From an uncultured Collinsella sp. (GTDB taxonomy: Bacteria > Actinomycetota > Coriobacteriia > Coriobacteriales > Coriobacteriaceae): a stretch of DNA of 6,937 nucleotides. The notes under the pieces are model-generated. The model saw only the letters and a program-made list of their open reading frames with translations, had not been told where the DNA came from and made no database searches. Location: positions 1 to 6,937 of the forward strand of contig CABUTH010000102.1 in assembly GCA_902494465.1 (NCBI GenBank). Direction: 5' to 3'. This document shows positions 5,622-6,937 of this stretch, piece by piece. Each line of letters begins with the position of its first letter. Position 1 is the stretch's first letter. The translations under genes were made by a program, and so were the position numbers.

Positions 5622-6542
5622 ATGTATGGACAGCATGTTGCACCGCAGACCCATAACAAACGGACTGGCCTGTCTATCCGCGACGTCAAGCGTCATGCAG
5701 ACGCCAGAATCGCCGCCTTCGGAGTAAGCATTCTTGTGGCAGGACTGCTTTTGCTACCCTGCGCAGCACTGGCGACAGAAATGCCCGAAACCGATGTCGC
5801 AGCACCCATTACCTGCGACGAAGCCAACGCGGAAGGCAGCCTCACAGCTACCACCGTTGTCGACCATAACTATGACCTGGAGCTCCCTCCTGCCTTTATG
5901 TTGGTCCAGAATGAGGCGTTTGTATACGATTTCCCCGACAAACCCGAAGACTTCATCTACGGGCTTAACGACACCGTCCTTCTCTTCAAGATCGACACCG
6001 ATACCGAAGGCCTTATAAAAACCGAGAACCCCAAAGAGGCCAGCGTCTCTATTGCCCTGACCATGATCGACAATCACGTTAGAGCAACCGTAGTCTTTAC
6101 AGGCAGTTACGCCGACGACCAAATCCCTTACAGGCTGAACCTCAACAGCTCAGCCCACCTTGGCACACACGTTGACCGTGACTTCGACAGCGGGCAAGGG
6201 ATTATGCACGAGACGCGGCACGATTACTACATCCGTTACATCTTCGACAGTGACGTGCACTTGATTGCAACCGATACGAGCGGTTCCAAACCCGATCCAA
6301 GTGTTAAGCCGATCCCAGAGGTCAAACCCGAACCGGAAACCAAGCCCGAGCCCACACCGCAGCCCAAGACAGAAAAGCCCGCGGCAAATCCCGTTTCCAC
6401 CAAGGCAGTAACGGCAGCTAAACCAGCCAGGACCACCCTACCCGCTACGGGCGACAACGGCGCGATAGCAGTCGCCCTGAGTGTTGCCGGTGGCGTAGTT
6501 GCATCAGTTAGCATTTCCGCAACAAGGCGTCGCAACCGCTAG
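5622..6542 (+). CDS. LPXTG cell-wall-anchored surface protein of unknown function
   Basis: A 306-residue exported protein. AAGGAG (5610-5615) six bases before ATG sets the start. A long basic n-region of about 29 residues is followed by a hydrophobic core (about 30-47) and a type I signal peptidase site after ALA51. Residues about 52-218 form an acidic ectodomain that I do not recognise. Alternating hydrophobic stretches such as VRATVVFTG suggest a beta-rich fold. Residues about 223-272 are a Pro/Lys/Glu-rich wall-spanning stalk with KPEPE-like repeats. The C-terminus has the sorting signal LPATG (273-277), a hydrophobic segment (about 281-298) and an RRRNR tail, so sortase should join it to peptidoglycan. 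No sortase or pilin gene is in the window. Adhesion or host interaction would be a guess. The LLPC in the signal peptide is not a lipobox because Pro precedes Cys. Confidence 0.88.
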   Translation: MYGQHVAPQTHNKRTGLSIRDVKRHADARIAAFGVSILVAGLLLLPCAALATEMPETDVAAPITCDEANAEGSLTATTVVDHNYDLELPPAFMLVQNEAFVYDFPDKPEDFIYGLNDTVLLFKIDTDTEGLIKTENPKEASVSIALTMIDNHVRATVVFTGSYADDQIPYRLNLNSSAHLGTHVDRDFDSGQGIMHETRHDYYIRYIFDSDVHLIATDTSGSKPDPSVKPIPEVKPEPETKPEPTPQPKTEKPAANPVSTKAVTAAKPARTTLPATGDNGAIAVALSVAGGVVASVSISATRRRNR

Positions 6543-6774
6543 CTAAAGCAAATACGCCATTCACACAGGCAAACAACCAAGCTCCAACGAAAACGGTCCA
6601 GTCATCCGACTGTGCCGCACTCCAGTAGTTCGTGGAAGATATCAAAGAGGTATCCCAGGCTCCCTTGAGCTGTGCGACAGACAGATCAGGTTTGGGAAGT
6701 AGAACGGCCCTTGCGCGAAGCGTGAATCGGGCAAGTCTGACGTTTATTCCCAGGGCCAAGCAGGGCCGGAGGTT
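6543..6774. other. Intergenic region between convergent LPXTG and radical SAM genes
   Basis: No clear terminator is seen for either gene. There is a 5-bp dyad CAGTC-ATCC-GACTG (6599-6612) without a T-run, and a short direct repeat CAGGGCC at 6751-6757 and 6761-6767. On the minus strand the frame stays open from the radical SAM stop codon down to the 3' end of the LPXTG gene; see findings. Confidence 0.5.
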
Positions 6775-6937
6775 TTATTGGCGGCTCTTACGGGCGTCGC
6801 GAGTTTTGGCGAGGACGTAGGCATCGGGGTCGTCTTTGAACCAGGGGCAACGGCGCTCGCCGGAGACCATATGGCGGTGGGGGCAGCCGCCCATGCACAT
6901 GGGCAGAATGTGGTGCACGGATGATTGGGCGTCCGCA
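6775..6937 (-). CDS. Radical SAM protein, C-terminal SPASM-type end (5'-truncated)
   Basis: Only the last 53 residues are in the window; the stop is TAA at 6777-6775 and the start lies beyond base 6937. The peptide contains PMCMGGCPHR followed twelve residues later by Cys (C14, C18 and C30 of the fragment). This is the CX3C-gap-C end of a SPASM domain, which binds auxiliary 4Fe-4S clusters in peptide- and protein-modifying radical SAM enzymes such as sulfatase maturases and RiPP maturases. A polar tail, PWFKDDPDAYVLAKTRDARK, ends the protein. The radical SAM core CX3CX2C cannot be seen here, so the enzyme class is inferred from this motif only. The positions where the preceding CX2C pair would be expected hold Ser and His. 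It converges on the LPXTG gene. Confidence 0.68.
   Translation of the reverse strand, partial: ADAQSSVHHILPMCMGGCPHRHMVSGERRCPWFKDDPDAYVLAKTRDARKSRQ

Noticed and set aside
5748..5762. Lipoprotein signal in the LPXTG protein (LLPC)
   Set aside because: Pro directly before Cys does not fit a lipobox; a type I site after ALA and a C-terminal LPATG signal explain the protein better.
6751..6770. Terminator from the GGCC repeats after the radical SAM gene
   Set aside because: Only four base pairs can form and no T-run follows on the minus strand.

Overview
The window looks like chromosomal DNA of a GC-rich anaerobic Gram-positive bacterium. The best guess is an actinomycetota of the Collinsella/Coriobacteriia type. 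The grounds are strong GC-ending codon bias in the topoisomerase genes, a sortase-anchored LPXTG protein, an actinobacterial-type orphan AAA ATPase, and oxygen-sensitive redox families (Fe-S flavoprotein, radical SAM/SPASM). This taxonomic call is an inference from protein style, not from a marker gene search.

Layout: 1-3320 holds a two-gene operon for a type IIA DNA topoisomerase. It comprises the 3' part of the GyrB/ParE-like subunit and a complete GyrA/ParC-like subunit, and it is closed by a strong compound terminator at 3357-3406. An AT-rich segment with a possible promoter, an inverted repeat and three tandem 19-bp repeats (3504-3558) leads into a 364-residue AAA ATPase with a C-terminal winged-helix-like domain (3568-4662). 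This gene is visibly poorer in GC than the topoisomerase genes. It converges on a flavodoxin-fold iron-sulfur flavoprotein/FMN reductase-like gene on the minus strand (4770-5300). The two 3' ends share a long hairpin with 16-bp perfect arms. A roughly 300-bp divergent intergenic region separates the flavoprotein from a plus-strand LPATG cell-wall-anchored protein of unknown function (5622-6542). The last 163 bases hold the C-terminal end of a minus-strand radical SAM/SPASM-type protein whose start lies outside the window.

How the genes relate: only the two topoisomerase subunits clearly work together, as an A2B2 enzyme that passes DNA duplexes through each other. The lack of a recognisable GyrA box and the shortened C-terminal domain favour a topoisomerase IV-like relaxing/decatenating role over gyrase. 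The remaining genes look like independent single-gene units. I see no clear new multi-gene system. The most interesting non-coding signals are the tandem repeats abutting the ATPase ribosome-binding site and the long convergent hairpin.
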